Shown: piece after piece, positions 1 to 7,362 of the stretch
Numbering within the stretch: position 1 is the stretch's first letter
How the letters are laid out: the number at the start of each line of letters is the position of its first letter
Assembly (NCBI GenBank): GCA_035552275.1
Contig: DASZLR010000074.1
Coordinates: forward strand, 1 to 30,660
Length of the DNA: 30,660 bases
DNA from: DASVLX01 sp035552275
GTDB taxonomy: Bacteria; Actinomycetota; Actinomycetes; Mycobacteriales; Pseudonocardiaceae
Direction: 5' to 3'
Position numbers and translations under genes: made by a program
Notes under the pieces: generated by a model
What the model saw: only the letters and a program-made list of their open reading frames with translations
What the model was told of the DNA's origin: nothing
Databases searched by the model: none

Positions 1-2
1 TC

Positions 3-365
3 AAGGACGAGTTCACGCACAAGCTGGGCGAACTGACCGGCAAGGTGGGCGAACTGTCCACCGAGATGGGAGTTATCAAAGCCGATGTGTCCGGTCTGAA
101 GACCGATGTAGTCGGCTTGAAGTCCGATGTTGCCGGTTTGAAGACTGATGTGGCTGGGTTGAAGTCGGATGTGGCGGAACTCAAGTCGGATATGACGGTC
201 GTGAAGTCCGATGTTGCCGGTTTGAAGACTGACGTGGCCGGGTTGAAGTCCGATGTGGCCGAGCTCAAGTCGGATATGACGGTCGTGAAGGAAATCTTGC
301 GGACCGACGTATCGGAATTGAAGAGCGGAATGCAAGCTGTGCTGGCTCACCTGGCGATCGGGTAG
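3..365 (+). CDS. Coiled-coil repeat protein, 5'-truncated by window edge
   Basis: The reading frame is open from base 3 to the TAG at 363-365. A GTG at 45 is in frame, but the codons before it (KLGELTGK) continue the same pattern, so the true start probably lies left of the window. The visible protein is almost entirely heptads of the type LKxDVxxLKSDV, with Leu and Val at a/d positions and charged flanks, so a long parallel coiled coil is expected. Two adjacent 84-bp units (123-206 and 207-290; 28 residues, four heptads each) are near-identical. The tail (SELKSGMQAVLAHLAIG) breaks the pattern and probably caps the coil. No enzyme domain, signal peptide or membrane segment is visible. Base composition is lower in G+C than the neighbouring bkd genes. 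The function cannot be named; a structural or partner-binding role is inference. Confidence 0.7.
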   Translation, partial: KDEFTHKLGELTGKVGELSTEMGVIKADVSGLKTDVVGLKSDVAGLKTDVAGLKSDVAELKSDMTVVKSDVAGLKTDVAGLKSDVAELKSDMTVVKEILRTDVSELKSGMQAVLAHLAIG

Positions 366-373
366 CCGCGTGC

Positions 374-408
374 TCGGCCCGCCAGCTCATATCGAACTGG
401 CGGGCCGA
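374..408. terminator. Bidirectional terminator hairpin
   Basis: A perfect 12-bp inverted repeat (374-385 and 397-408) flanks an 11-nt loop. It lies between the stop of the coiled-coil gene (365) and the stop of the convergent E2 gene (414). There is no T-tract, which is usual for actinomycete terminators. The position between two convergent stops fits termination from both sides. Confidence 0.85.
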
Positions 409-413
409 ACGGC

Positions 414-1805
414 CTAATAGGTGATCGCTATGGCGGGGTCGGCGAGCAGCGCGCCGACGTCGGCCAGGTATTTCGAGCCCTGGGCGCCATCCACGACCCG
501 GTGGTCGAAGCTGAGCGCGAGTTGGCAGACCTGCCGGGGCACGACTTGGCCGTCCACCACCCAAGGCATTTCCCGGATCGCGCCGAACGCCAGAATGGCC
601 GACTCGCCCGGGTTGATGATCGGCGTGCCAGTGTCCACTCCGAACACACCCACGTTGGTAATGGTGATCGTGCCGCCGAGCATGTCCGTTGGCGTCGTCT
701 TGCCATCCCTTGCGGTGTCGGTCAATTCCTGCAATGCCGCCGCCAAGTCCCGCAGCGACAGCAGATCGGCGTCGCGGATCTTGGGGACCACCAGGCCCCT
801 CGGTGTGGCCGCCGCGATGCCCAGGTGCACGTACGGCTTGTAGACGATCTCGCCGGCCGCCTCGTCCCAGCTCGCGTTGACATCCGGCGTCCGTCGAACG
901 GCCAGGCATACCGCCTTGGCCGCGAACGCCAGCGGCGTCAGCTTGACACCGGCGAACTCCGGGCTGTTCTTGAGTTTCGCCCGCACCGCCATCATCGGCG
1001 TGACGTCCACGGTCAGGAATTCGGTGACATGGGGCGCGGTGAACGCGCTGTGCACCATGGCCGCCGCCGTGGCCTTGCGGACGCCCCGAATCGGCACCCG
1101 CCGTTCGGCCCGATCCGCCGTGCCGACCGGCGCGACCACCGGACCGGCCGGCTCGGGTTCGGCCGCCCGCCGCACATCGTCACGGGTGATGACCCCGGCG
1201 CTGCCGGAACCGGCCAGATCGTGCAGATCGATGCCCAGATCGCGGGCGAGTTTGCGCACCGGCGGCTTGGCCAGCGGCACGTAGCCGGCCCGCACGCTCC
1301 CGTTGCTGCCATTGGTAGCCGGCGTGACAGAACCAACCAGCGCCGGTTCGGGTCGCGGAGCGGCTGGCACCGGAACGGCCGCTGGCGCTGGAACGGCCGC
1401 TGGCGGCGGAGTCCGGTTGGGGTCGCCTTTGCGCGGGCGGCGGCGAGCCGAGGACTCCTTCGGGCCGTAGCCGACCAGATTCGGCACCTTCTCCTCGGCC
1501 TGCTGAGCAGGCGCGGGCGCTGCGGAACCAGCCTCCGCAGCCGGAGCAGCGGCGCCGGACGGGTCCGCGTCGATCACGATGATCGGCGTGCCGACGGCGA
1601 CGGTCTGACCGGGCTCGGCCAGCAGTTCGGTCACCGTGCCGGCATACGGGCAGGGCAGCTCCACGGCCGCCTTCGCCGTCTCGATCTCCACGATGACCTG
1701 GTTGACCGTCACCTCATCGCCGGGCTGAACATGCCAGCTGAGGATCTCGGCTTCGGTCAGGCCCTCGCCGACATCGGGCAGCGGGAATCGCTTGAAGTCG
1801 GGCAT
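414..1805 (-). CDS. bkdC: Dihydrolipoamide acyltransferase (E2) of a 2-oxoacid dehydrogenase complex
   Basis: E2 core subunit: it transfers the acyl group from lipoyl-lysine to CoA. The 463 residues read in family order. An N-terminal lipoyl domain (about 1-75) carries the lipoylated Lys45 in IETAKAAVEL. A long Pro/Ala linker follows. A peripheral-subunit-binding domain (about 180-215, VRKLARDLGIDLHDLAGSG) comes next, then a catalytic acyltransferase domain ending in SFDHRVVDGAQG, which holds the catalytic His and Asp. There is a single lipoyl domain. The ATG lies 7 nt after the E1 beta stop, so the gene is the last of a three-gene operon. No E3 (dihydrolipoamide dehydrogenase) gene lies nearby; E3 must be encoded elsewhere. 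A branched-chain rather than pyruvate substrate is inferred from the split alpha/beta E1 and its sequence. Confidence 0.9.
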   Translation of the reverse strand: MPDFKRFPLPDVGEGLTEAEILSWHVQPGDEVTVNQVIVEIETAKAAVELPCPYAGTVTELLAEPGQTVAVGTPIIVIDADPSGAAAPAAEAGSAAPAPAQQAEEKVPNLVGYGPKESSARRRPRKGDPNRTPPPAAVPAPAAVPVPAAPRPEPALVGSVTPATNGSNGSVRAGYVPLAKPPVRKLARDLGIDLHDLAGSGSAGVITRDDVRRAAEPEPAGPVVAPVGTADRAERRVPIRGVRKATAAAMVHSAFTAPHVTEFLTVDVTPMMAVRAKLKNSPEFAGVKLTPLAFAAKAVCLAVRRTPDVNASWDEAAGEIVYKPYVHLGIAAATPRGLVVPKIRDADLLSLRDLAAALQELTDTARDGKTTPTDMLGGTITITNVGVFGVDTGTPIINPGESAILAFGAIREMPWVVDGQVVPRQVCQLALSFDHRVVDGAQGSKYLADVGALLADPAIAITY

Positions 1806-1812
1806 CGTCGGC

Positions 1813-2856
1813 TCACCAACCCAACGCGCGGTCGACGGCGTGCAGAATGCGGTCCAGGTCCGGCAGGTACGCGTCGTCCAGTTTCGCCGGTGGATACGGG
1901 GTGTCGAATCCGGCCACCCGCAACACCGGCGATTCCAGCGAATAGAAGCATTCCTGCTGCACCCGCGCGGCGATTTCGCTGGTCAGCGACGATTCGCTGG
2001 GCGCCTCGCTGACCACCACCAGCCGCCCGGTCCGGCGCACCGACTCGAACACCGGATCAAGGTCCACAGGGGACAGTGTGCGCAGGTCGATGATCTCCAG
2101 CTCGGTGCCCTCGGCCTCAGCCGCGGTCGCCGCCTCCAGACAGGTCCGGATCGACGGGCCGTAGCTGGCCACCGTGGCATGCTGGCCCGGCCGCAGCACC
2201 CGGGACGAGAACAACGGGAATCCAGCCGCCGCGCTGTCAGTGGTGTCCAGCTGACCCTTCTCGTAGTAGCGCCGCTTCGGCTCGAAGAACACGATCGGGT
2301 CGTCACAGGCGATGGCCTGTTGGATCATCCAGTACGCGTCGACAGGGTACGAGCAGGCGACCACCCGCAAACCCGCGATTTGCGCGAAAAACGACTCCGG
2401 CGACTCGGAATGGTGCTCGACCGCGCCGATCCCGCCGCCGAACGGAATACGTACCACCACCGGCATCCGAAGTTTGCCCTGGCTGCGGTAGTGCATCTTG
2501 GCCAGCTGGCTGACGATCTGGTCAAAACCGGGAAACACGAAACCGTCGAACTGTATTTCGCAGACTGGCCGGAAACCGCGCATGGCCAGGCCGATCGCGG
2601 TGCCGATAATGCCGGATTCGGCCAGCGGTGTGTCCAGCACCCGATGCTCGCCGAAATCCTTCTGCAGTCCGTCGGTGATGCGGAAGACGCCGCCGAGTTT
2701 GCCGACGTCCTCGCCCATCACCAGCACCCGCGGATCGGCTTCCATCGCCGCGCGCAGGCCCATGTTCAGCGCCTTGGCCATGGTCACGTTCGCCTGCACC
2801 GGTGCGGCCTCGCTGGCCTGCGCCGCGGCACGGTCCATCGTCGGGGCGGCCATCAC
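1813..2856 (-). CDS. bkdB: 2-oxoacid dehydrogenase E1 component, beta subunit
   Basis: Beta subunit of the thiamine-diphosphate E1 heterotetramer; it completes the cofactor site and docks on E2. The 347 residues match the usual beta-subunit size. Family features visible are MGEDVGKLGGVFRITDGL, the DTPLAESGIIGTAIGLAMRG segment, the FPGFDQIVSQLAKMHYRSQG segment and the C-terminal transketolase-type domain (LRTLSPVDLDPVFESVRRTG). The start region reads GTGATG. The GTG overlaps the alpha stop by 4 nt (GTGA), and the ATG at 2853-2851 shares one base with it; either start gives tight translational coupling. The E2 gene follows 7 nt later. Strong family match; the exact start is uncertain by one codon. 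Confidence 0.92.
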   Translation of the reverse strand: MMAAPTMDRAAAQASEAAPVQANVTMAKALNMGLRAAMEADPRVLVMGEDVGKLGGVFRITDGLQKDFGEHRVLDTPLAESGIIGTAIGLAMRGFRPVCEIQFDGFVFPGFDQIVSQLAKMHYRSQGKLRMPVVVRIPFGGGIGAVEHHSESPESFFAQIAGLRVVACSYPVDAYWMIQQAIACDDPIVFFEPKRRYYEKGQLDTTDSAAAGFPLFSSRVLRPGQHATVASYGPSIRTCLEAATAAEAEGTELEIIDLRTLSPVDLDPVFESVRRTGRLVVVSEAPSESSLTSEIAARVQQECFYSLESPVLRVAGFDTPYPPAKLDDAYLPDLDRILHAVDRALGW

Positions 2857-4070
2857 CGCTCACCTCCCGCGAAACCCGCGAGGTAGCTCAGGTATTCGGC
2901 ACGCTGCCCGGCCAGCACCGGCTGCGGTTCCGCGTACACCTCGGAGAAGATCCGTTCGGCCGGTGGATCGGGCATGTTCAGGCAGTAGTCCCGCACTTCG
3001 GCGGCGAGCAGATCGGACTCGGCTTGGATCTCGGTGAAGAAATCCTGGTCGGCCCACTGCTGCCGAACGAGATGCACCCGGACCCGCTCGATCGGGTCCT
3101 TCAGCTTCCACGCTTCCAGTTCCTCGGACAGCCGGTAGCGCGTCGGGTCGTCGGACGTCGTGTGCGCGTCCATCCGATAGGTGAATGCCTCGATCAGCAC
3201 CGGACCGTTGCCGCGCCGGCATTCGTCCAGCGCCCAGCGGGTCGCGGCGAGGCAGGCCAGCACGTCGTTGCCGTCGACCCGGATGCCGGGGAAGCCGTAG
3301 CCGCGCGCCCGCTGGTACAGCGGCAGCCGGCTCTGCCGTTCGGTCGGCTCGGAGATCGCCCACTGGTTGTTCTGGCAGAAGAAGACCAGCGGCGCGTCGT
3401 AGACCGACGCCCAGACGAAGCCTTCGTGCACATCGCCCTGGCTGGTGGCGCCGTCGCCGAAGAAGACGATGGTCGCTTCGCTGTCATCGGCTGTGTCGGC
3501 GTCGTCGTAGCCGCCGACCTTGCCGTCGAAGCGTTGCCCCATCGCGTAACCGGTGGCGTTGAGCACCTGGTTGCCGATCACAATCGTGTACAGGCCGAAC
3601 TTCTTGGCGATCGGATCCCAGCTGCCGTGGTCGGCGCAGCGGAAGATGCCCAGCAGATCGGTCGGCGTGACGTCCCGGCACCACGCCACGCCGTGCTCGC
3701 GGTAGCTGGGGAAGGCCATGTCCTGCGGCCGCATCGCCCGACCGGCGCCGATCTGCGCGGCCTCCTGGCCGAGCAGCGGCACCCAGATGCCGAGCTGGCC
3801 CTGGCGCTGCAGGGCGTTCGCCTCGCGGTCGAACCGGCGCACCAGGACCATGTCCCGGTACAGCGCGCGAAGCTGGTCCGGGCTGATGTCGATGTCAAAG
3901 TCGGGGTGCGCGACGCGTTCCCCTTCCGGGGTGAGCAACTGCACCAGGTCGGCGCCGCCTTCCGTCGTGGCACGCAAACCAGCGATCACCTGTTTCGTAC
4001 TCGGTATGGCGGCGGTGGCGGCCGGCGTGCCCGCCGGCGTGGCTTGGGTCCAGCGTTCTGCCGAGGACAT
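2853..4070 (-). CDS. bkdA: 2-oxoacid dehydrogenase E1 component, alpha subunit
   Basis: Alpha subunit of E1: with thiamine diphosphate it decarboxylates the 2-oxoacid and passes the acyl group to E2 lipoate. The 405 residues carry the ThDP motif, beginning GDGATSQGDVHEG at residue 205 and ending at the Asn pair about 234-235 (CQNNQWAIS). The phosphorylation-loop-like YRMDAHTTSDDPTRYR typical of branched-chain E1 alpha is present; this motif, plus the separate alpha and beta genes, favours BkdA over a pyruvate E1. The ATG at 4070 is preceded by a good AGGAGA Shine-Dalgarno (about 4078-4083). It is first in an alpha-beta-E2 operon. In actinomycetes this complex supplies isobutyryl-, isovaleryl- and 2-methylbutyryl-CoA for branched fatty acids and polyketide starters (family knowledge). 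Confidence 0.92.
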   Translation of the reverse strand: MSSAERWTQATPAGTPAATAAIPSTKQVIAGLRATTEGGADLVQLLTPEGERVAHPDFDIDISPDQLRALYRDMVLVRRFDREANALQRQGQLGIWVPLLGQEAAQIGAGRAMRPQDMAFPSYREHGVAWCRDVTPTDLLGIFRCADHGSWDPIAKKFGLYTIVIGNQVLNATGYAMGQRFDGKVGGYDDADTADDSEATIVFFGDGATSQGDVHEGFVWASVYDAPLVFFCQNNQWAISEPTERQSRLPLYQRARGYGFPGIRVDGNDVLACLAATRWALDECRRGNGPVLIEAFTYRMDAHTTSDDPTRYRLSEELEAWKLKDPIERVRVHLVRQQWADQDFFTEIQAESDLLAAEVRDYCLNMPDPPAERIFSEVYAEPQPVLAGQRAEYLSYLAGFAGGER

Positions 4071-4431
4071 GTCGCGTCTCTCCTAGCGTCGAAGGTCCGC
4101 GCCGGCCGTGGGTGACAGCCGAGCGGGCGCAGCCGAGAGCCACCGTCGTCCCCCGGTCGGGGGAACGATTCGATGACCATCGGCACTGACGGTTCACTCC
4201 ACCATCCTGACATGACCTAGCCCACAGTGGTGCGCCGCGGTCCCCGGAATAACACCGAACATACGCCGCTGAGCTGGGAAAATGCTCGGAGCCCCAATGG
4301 TCGGTTGGCCTACCATGGGACGGTCGGCGCTGGTCGGCGTGACGCCGGTACGGCCAGCCCCGATCGGGGGCTTTCAGTCGGTGCTGTGGCGTTGCGTTCG
4401 CCACAGCCGCCGGTCTGGGAGGATCACGAAG
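4071..4431. promoter_or_regulatory. 361-nt divergent regulatory region, bkd operon / M20 peptidase
   Basis: This gene-free stretch lies between divergent starts. An inverted repeat TCCCCCG-GT-CGGGGGA is at 4149-4164. On the peptidase side are a 6-bp stem (4356-4361/4367-4372) followed by TTT, and a perfect 9-bp stem with a 7-nt loop (4383-4391/4399-4407). The second stem sits just before the Shine-Dalgarno at 4417-4422. A TACCAT at 4311-4316 could be a -10 for the peptidase, but no convincing -35 is seen. An open frame runs through this region into the peptidase gene, but it has no ribosome site and no family-like sequence. Confidence 0.5.
4383..4407 (+). promoter_or_regulatory. Leader hairpin upstream of M20 peptidase
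   Basis: A perfect 9-bp stem (4383-4391 pairs with 4399-4407) has a 7-nt TTGCGTT loop. It ends 9 nt before the GGGAGG ribosome site of the peptidase gene. A second, shorter GC stem (4356-4372) with a short T run precedes it. The pair could be an attenuator or leader structure, or the end signal of an unseen small transcript; the sequence alone does not decide. Confidence 0.45.
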
Positions 4432-5874
4432 GTGGACCGCGTGAAGCTCACCCGAACCGTTGCCGAGACCTGGGACAGCACGGTGCTGCCGAGCCTGTCC
4501 GAGTTCGTGTCCATTCCGGCCGTGTCGCAGTCGTTCGATCCGGACTGGTCGGCCAACGGCCATCTGGCCGCCGCGGTCGAGCATCTGCGCAGCTGGGTGG
4601 AGGGGCGCGGTCTGGCCGGTGCGACCGTCGAGATCGTGGAGCTGGACAGCCGCTCGCCGGTGCTGCTGGTGGACGTGCCGCCGCTCGTCGGCTCGGCGGA
4701 CTCGGATGGGCATCGGCCGGCGGGCACAGTGTTGCTGTACGGACATCTGGACAAGCAACCGCCGGTCGGTGGCTGGTCCGAGGGCCTGGACCCGTGGACG
4801 CCGGTGATCCGCGACGGCCGGCTCTACGGGCGGGGCGCGGCCGACGATGGTTACGCCGGCTATGCCTCGATCGCCGCGATCGAGTCGCTGCGCGCGGCCG
4901 GCGGCGCGCACGCCCGGTGCGTGCTGCTGCTGGAGACCGGCGAGGAATCCGGCAGCCCCGACCTGCCCGATTATCTGGAACATCTGAAGGCCCGGTTGGG
5001 CGACGTGTCACTGGTGGTCTGCCTGGACGCCGGGGCCGGCGACTACGAGCGGATGTGGCTGACCACCTCGCTGCGTGGCTTGGTTCAGGTGGACGTGACG
5101 GCGCGGGTGTTGCGCAGCGGCCAGCATTCCGGCGTGGCCGGCGGGATCGTGCCGAGCTCGTTCCGGGTGTTGCGGCAGTTGCTGGATCGGTTGGAGGACG
5201 CCGAGACCGGGCGGGTGCTGCTACCCGAACTGCACGTGGAGATCCCGGCGAACCGGGTCGCCGAAGTCGGGGCGGCGGTGGAAGCCGCGCCAGGCGCGGC
5301 GTTGAGCGCGTTCCCGCTGGTCCCTGGCGTGCGGCTGGCCGATGACGACGAAGTCGAGCTGGTGCTGAACCAGACCTGGCGGCCGAACCTGTCCGTCACC
5401 GGGGCGGACGGCCTGCCCGAGCCGGTCGACGCCGGCAATGTGCTGCGGCCGTTCACCACGCTGTGCCTGAGTTTCCGGCTGCCGCCGACCGCCGACGCGG
5501 CGCGCGCGCTGGCCGCCGTGCGCCGGACACTGACCACCGAAGTCCCCTACCAGGCGCAGATCGAGCTGTCCCGAGTCGAGTCGGCCGGTGGCTGGAACGC
5601 GCCCGATGTCGCACCCTGGCTCGGATCGGCGTTGGACGACGCGGCCGACACCGTGTTCGGCGCGCCCTGGAGGACCATGGGTTTGGGCGGGTCAATCCCA
5701 TTTATGGGGCTGCTGCACGAGACCTATCCGGACGCGCAGTTCGTGGTCACCGGCGCGCTCGGGCCGGACAGCAACGCGCACGTGCCCGACGAGTCGCTGC
5801 ACCTCGGCTTCGTGGTCAAGCTGACCGAGGCCATCGCGCTGGTGTTGAACGCGCACGCTACTCGGTCACGGTGA
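4432..5874 (+). CDS. M20-family metallopeptidase (dipeptidase-like)
   Basis: Zinc-dependent exopeptidase of the M20/carnosinase type, expected to hydrolyse dipeptides or short peptides in the cytoplasm. The GTG at 4432 is chosen because GGGAGG lies at 4417-4422; the frame is open further upstream but reads unlike protein. The 480 residues show the first metal motif GHLDKQP (His105, Asp107), the bridging Asp in GRGAADDGY (Asp138), the catalytic Glu pair ETGEESGSP (Glu171-Glu172), CLDAG, and the C-terminal GALGPDSNAHVPDESLHL with a further metal His. The lid/dimerisation domain (about 210-370) includes RSGQHSGVAGG. No signal peptide is visible. It stands alone on the plus strand, and its last 17 nt overlap the convergent small gene. 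Substrate specificity is not readable. Confidence 0.88.
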   Translation: MDRVKLTRTVAETWDSTVLPSLSEFVSIPAVSQSFDPDWSANGHLAAAVEHLRSWVEGRGLAGATVEIVELDSRSPVLLVDVPPLVGSADSDGHRPAGTVLLYGHLDKQPPVGGWSEGLDPWTPVIRDGRLYGRGAADDGYAGYASIAAIESLRAAGGAHARCVLLLETGEESGSPDLPDYLEHLKARLGDVSLVVCLDAGAGDYERMWLTTSLRGLVQVDVTARVLRSGQHSGVAGGIVPSSFRVLRQLLDRLEDAETGRVLLPELHVEIPANRVAEVGAAVEAAPGAALSAFPLVPGVRLADDDEVELVLNQTWRPNLSVTGADGLPEPVDAGNVLRPFTTLCLSFRLPPTADAARALAAVRRTLTTEVPYQAQIELSRVESAGGWNAPDVAPWLGSALDDAADTVFGAPWRTMGLGGSIPFMGLLHETYPDAQFVVTGALGPDSNAHVPDESLHLGFVVKLTEAIALVLNAHATRSR

Positions 5875-6097
5875 CGTCCACGTCCTCGCCGTCGGGAATA
5901 GCGCGGAATTTCTCGACCGCTTTGCTGGCGATCTGCGCGAGCCGCACCAGGAATATCTCGCTGGTGATCAGGTTGAGTGATCCAGTGGAATTCCCAAATT
6001 CGAACTGAGCCTGCTCGCCCACCAGCGCGCACGACAGCGAACAACTGTCGTCCAGCGTGACCCAGGCGTTGACCGCAATGCCGTCACTCGTGAACAT
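5858..6097 (-). CDS. Small protein of unknown function, divergent from the XRE regulator
   Basis: A 79-residue protein starting MFTSDGIAVNAW. The ATG at 6097 is preceded by AGGAGAGG at 6 nt or less, which decides this start over longer upstream possibilities. The first half looks beta-rich (VNAWVTLDDSCSLSCAL, QAQFEFGN). The second half holds an amphipathic helix (ITSEIFLVRLAQIASKAVEKF) and ends in an acidic tail (DGEDVDVTVTE). No family is recognised. It is transcribed away from the XRE gene across a 171-bp shared promoter region, the slot often used for partner genes of Scr1/WhiJ-type regulators (family knowledge). Its 3' end overlaps the M20 gene by 17 nt. Whether it belongs functionally to the cassette is inference. 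Confidence 0.7.
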   Translation of the reverse strand: MFTSDGIAVNAWVTLDDSCSLSCALVGEQAQFEFGNSTGSLNLITSEIFLVRLAQIASKAVEKFRAIPDGEDVDVTVTE

Positions 6098-6161
6098 CTC
6101 GCCTCTCCTGCCGTTACCGGTGATCCCTGCTACGTTCCTGTTGCCGCTCTTGTTGAGTCTT

Positions 6162-6203
6162 CGCAAGGACTGGGCAAAGCGCAAATACCTTGCGTACGCG
6201 CAA
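6162..6203. promoter_or_regulatory. Candidate operator: TTGCG/CGCAA cluster in the divergent promoter region
   Basis: A perfect inverted repeat TTGCG-TACG-CGCAA occupies 6190-6203. Two further CGCAA half-sites lie at 6162-6166 and 6180-6184. The cluster sits midway between the 79-aa gene (start 6097) and the XRE gene (start 6269), and a TATGCT at 6235-6240 may be the -10 for the latter. The XRE protein is the obvious candidate ligand (inference). Confidence 0.5.
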
Positions 6204-6268
6204 CGGGTGACATCAGCTCGCACCCCGGTGACGCTATGCTGTTACCGGCCGACAACACGGAGATCACG

Positions 6269-7156
6269 ATGGCTCGCACCCCCAAGGCCAGGGCACTCGG
6301 CGCCGCGCTTCGGCAGGCGCGCGAGGACAAGGGGCTGGTCCTGCGCGAAGTCGCGGCAGCGATCAGCCGCGATATCGGTGTGCTCTCTCGATGGGAGACC
6401 GGCGAACGATCGCCGAAACCGGAGCAGGTCGCCCAGATCCTCACCAAGCTGGAAGTTGACAGCGAGCTGTACGACGAGATCATGACGCTCGCGTATCGTA
6501 CCAATGAGTCGCAGTGGGTCGCTACCAGCTTGCCCGAGCAGAAGCAACAAATGGTCGCCTATGTGGATTGGGAACAGAATGCGACCAAGATTGTCGAGGT
6601 CGCGCCGTTGTTGATTCCAGGCTTGTTGCAAACTCGCGATTACATCCATGCCATCATGACGACTGGTAGGGCTCCTATTGGTGAGATCGCATCAAGGGTC
6701 ACATCCAGGATTGGCCGACGAGACGTGATCGACAAGCCAAGGCCGGCGCACCTGCTGGTGTTGCTCGGTCAGGCCGCGCTCAACCAGGAGATCGGCGGTC
6801 GGAAGGCGATGATCGAGCAGATTCGACATCTGCTGAAGATGGCTGCTCAGCCCAACGTCGAGCTGCGTGTCGTACCTGATCACCGCGATTGGCATCCGGG
6901 GCTGGAAGGCGCGTTCACGTTCATCGAGGCACGTCGAGCGGCGATAAAGCCAGAGTCCATCGTGTTTGTTGGCACCCGGCGATCGGTGCTGATGCTGCAC
7001 GAGAACGACGACGTGGACGCCTACAAGGCCGCGATCGATCGAATTAAGGAAGCCGCACTGAGTGCGGACGCCTCCGTCAAACTTGTGGCGGACATTGGAA
7101 AGCGAATGGAGCGAAAAGGTGACTCGTCAGGGCACGTGGCGGAAGTCGCGTCGTAG
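6269..7156 (+). CDS. XRE-family regulator with DUF5753 domain (Scr1/WhiJ-like)
   Basis: DNA-binding regulator of 295 residues. The N-terminal helix-turn-helix (about 9-62) reads GAALRQAREDKGLVLREVAA and SRWETGERSPKPEQV. The C-terminal two-thirds matches the DUF5753 ligand/partner domain (VEVAPLLIPGLLQTRDYIHAIM, ELRVVPDHRDWHPGLEGAFTFIE). NCBI names such proteins Scr1-family TA-system antitoxin-like regulators; relatives act in Streptomyces development. The ATG at 6269 is chosen for GGAG at 6259-6262; an earlier in-frame start lacks a ribosome site. Its 3' end overlaps the DUF397 gene by 38 nt, the standard pairing. Codon use and base composition are clearly more A+T-rich than the surrounding housekeeping genes, consistent with acquisition. 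The operator at 6190-6203 suggests autoregulation. Confidence 0.9.
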   Translation: MARTPKARALGAALRQAREDKGLVLREVAAAISRDIGVLSRWETGERSPKPEQVAQILTKLEVDSELYDEIMTLAYRTNESQWVATSLPEQKQQMVAYVDWEQNATKIVEVAPLLIPGLLQTRDYIHAIMTTGRAPIGEIASRVTSRIGRRDVIDKPRPAHLLVLLGQAALNQEIGGRKAMIEQIRHLLKMAAQPNVELRVVPDHRDWHPGLEGAFTFIEARRAAIKPESIVFVGTRRSVLMLHENDDVDAYKAAIDRIKEAALSADASVKLVADIGKRMERKGDSSGHVAEVAS

Positions 7157-7295
7157 CGTGAACGACCAGAACTGCGTCGAGGTGCGCGGCGCGCTCGATG
7201 CGGTGCGGGACTCGAAGAACCAGGCCGGTCCGACCCTCGGGGTTGCCGTGCCGACGCTGGTGCGAGCCGTCCAAGCCGGCCACTTCGACCGCTGA
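7119..7295 (+). CDS. DUF397 (BldB-like) small protein
   Basis: A 58-residue protein with the DUF397 signature: TWRKSRRS at the N-terminus, then NDQNCVEVRG, AVRDSKNQAGPTLGVAVPTL and the terminal AGHFDR. DUF397 proteins are small partners or modulators encoded directly after XRE/DUF5753 regulators in actinomycetes and include the developmental protein BldB (family knowledge). The GTG at 7119 has GGAG at 7108-7111 with 7-nt spacing, and it begins 38 nt inside the XRE gene, so translation is coupled. An ORF start further upstream would add residues foreign to the family. A perfect hairpin follows at 7302-7339. The biochemical activity is not known from sequence. Confidence 0.88.
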   Translation: MTRQGTWRKSRRSVNDQNCVEVRGALDAVRDSKNQAGPTLGVAVPTLVRAVQAGHFDR

Positions 7296-7301
7296 ACACG
7301 G

Positions 7302-7339
7302 CGAGTGTCCCCGATGTGATGAGGCATCGGGGACACTCG
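7302..7339 (+). terminator. Perfect 15-bp hairpin between DUF397 and toxin-like gene
   Basis: Arms 7302-7316 and 7325-7339 are perfectly complementary around an 8-nt loop (TGATGAGG). The structure begins 6 nt after the DUF397 stop codon. No T-tract follows. The next gene starts only 23 nt later with its own AAGGGG ribosome site, so this is either a terminator with the effector promoter inside or after it, or an attenuator that lowers effector expression relative to the regulators. Confidence 0.8.
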
Positions 7340-7362
7340 TCAAGCAGCGAAAGGGGTCCAGC

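Noticed and set aside
123..290. CRISPR-like or phage-tail repeat
   Set aside because: The repeats are contiguous, in frame and heptad-phased with no spacers; they encode a coiled coil.
501..2012. Long plus-strand open frame opposite the E2 gene
   Set aside because: It is rich in Arg, His and Gly with no family features and lies antisense to a clear E2; high G+C creates such open shadows. The same holds for 9381-11276 (-), 14077-15909 (+), 19315-21498 (+) and 25373-26827 (+).
2853..4070. Pyruvate dehydrogenase E1 alpha instead of branched-chain E1 alpha
   Set aside because: The split alpha/beta layout and the YRMDAHTTSDDPTRYR loop fit branched-chain E1 better, although pyruvate use is not excluded.
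4149..4164. Terminator at the TCCCCCG-GT-CGGGGGA repeat
   Set aside because: The loop is too short for a stable full stem and there is no upstream gene to terminate in either direction; at most an operator.
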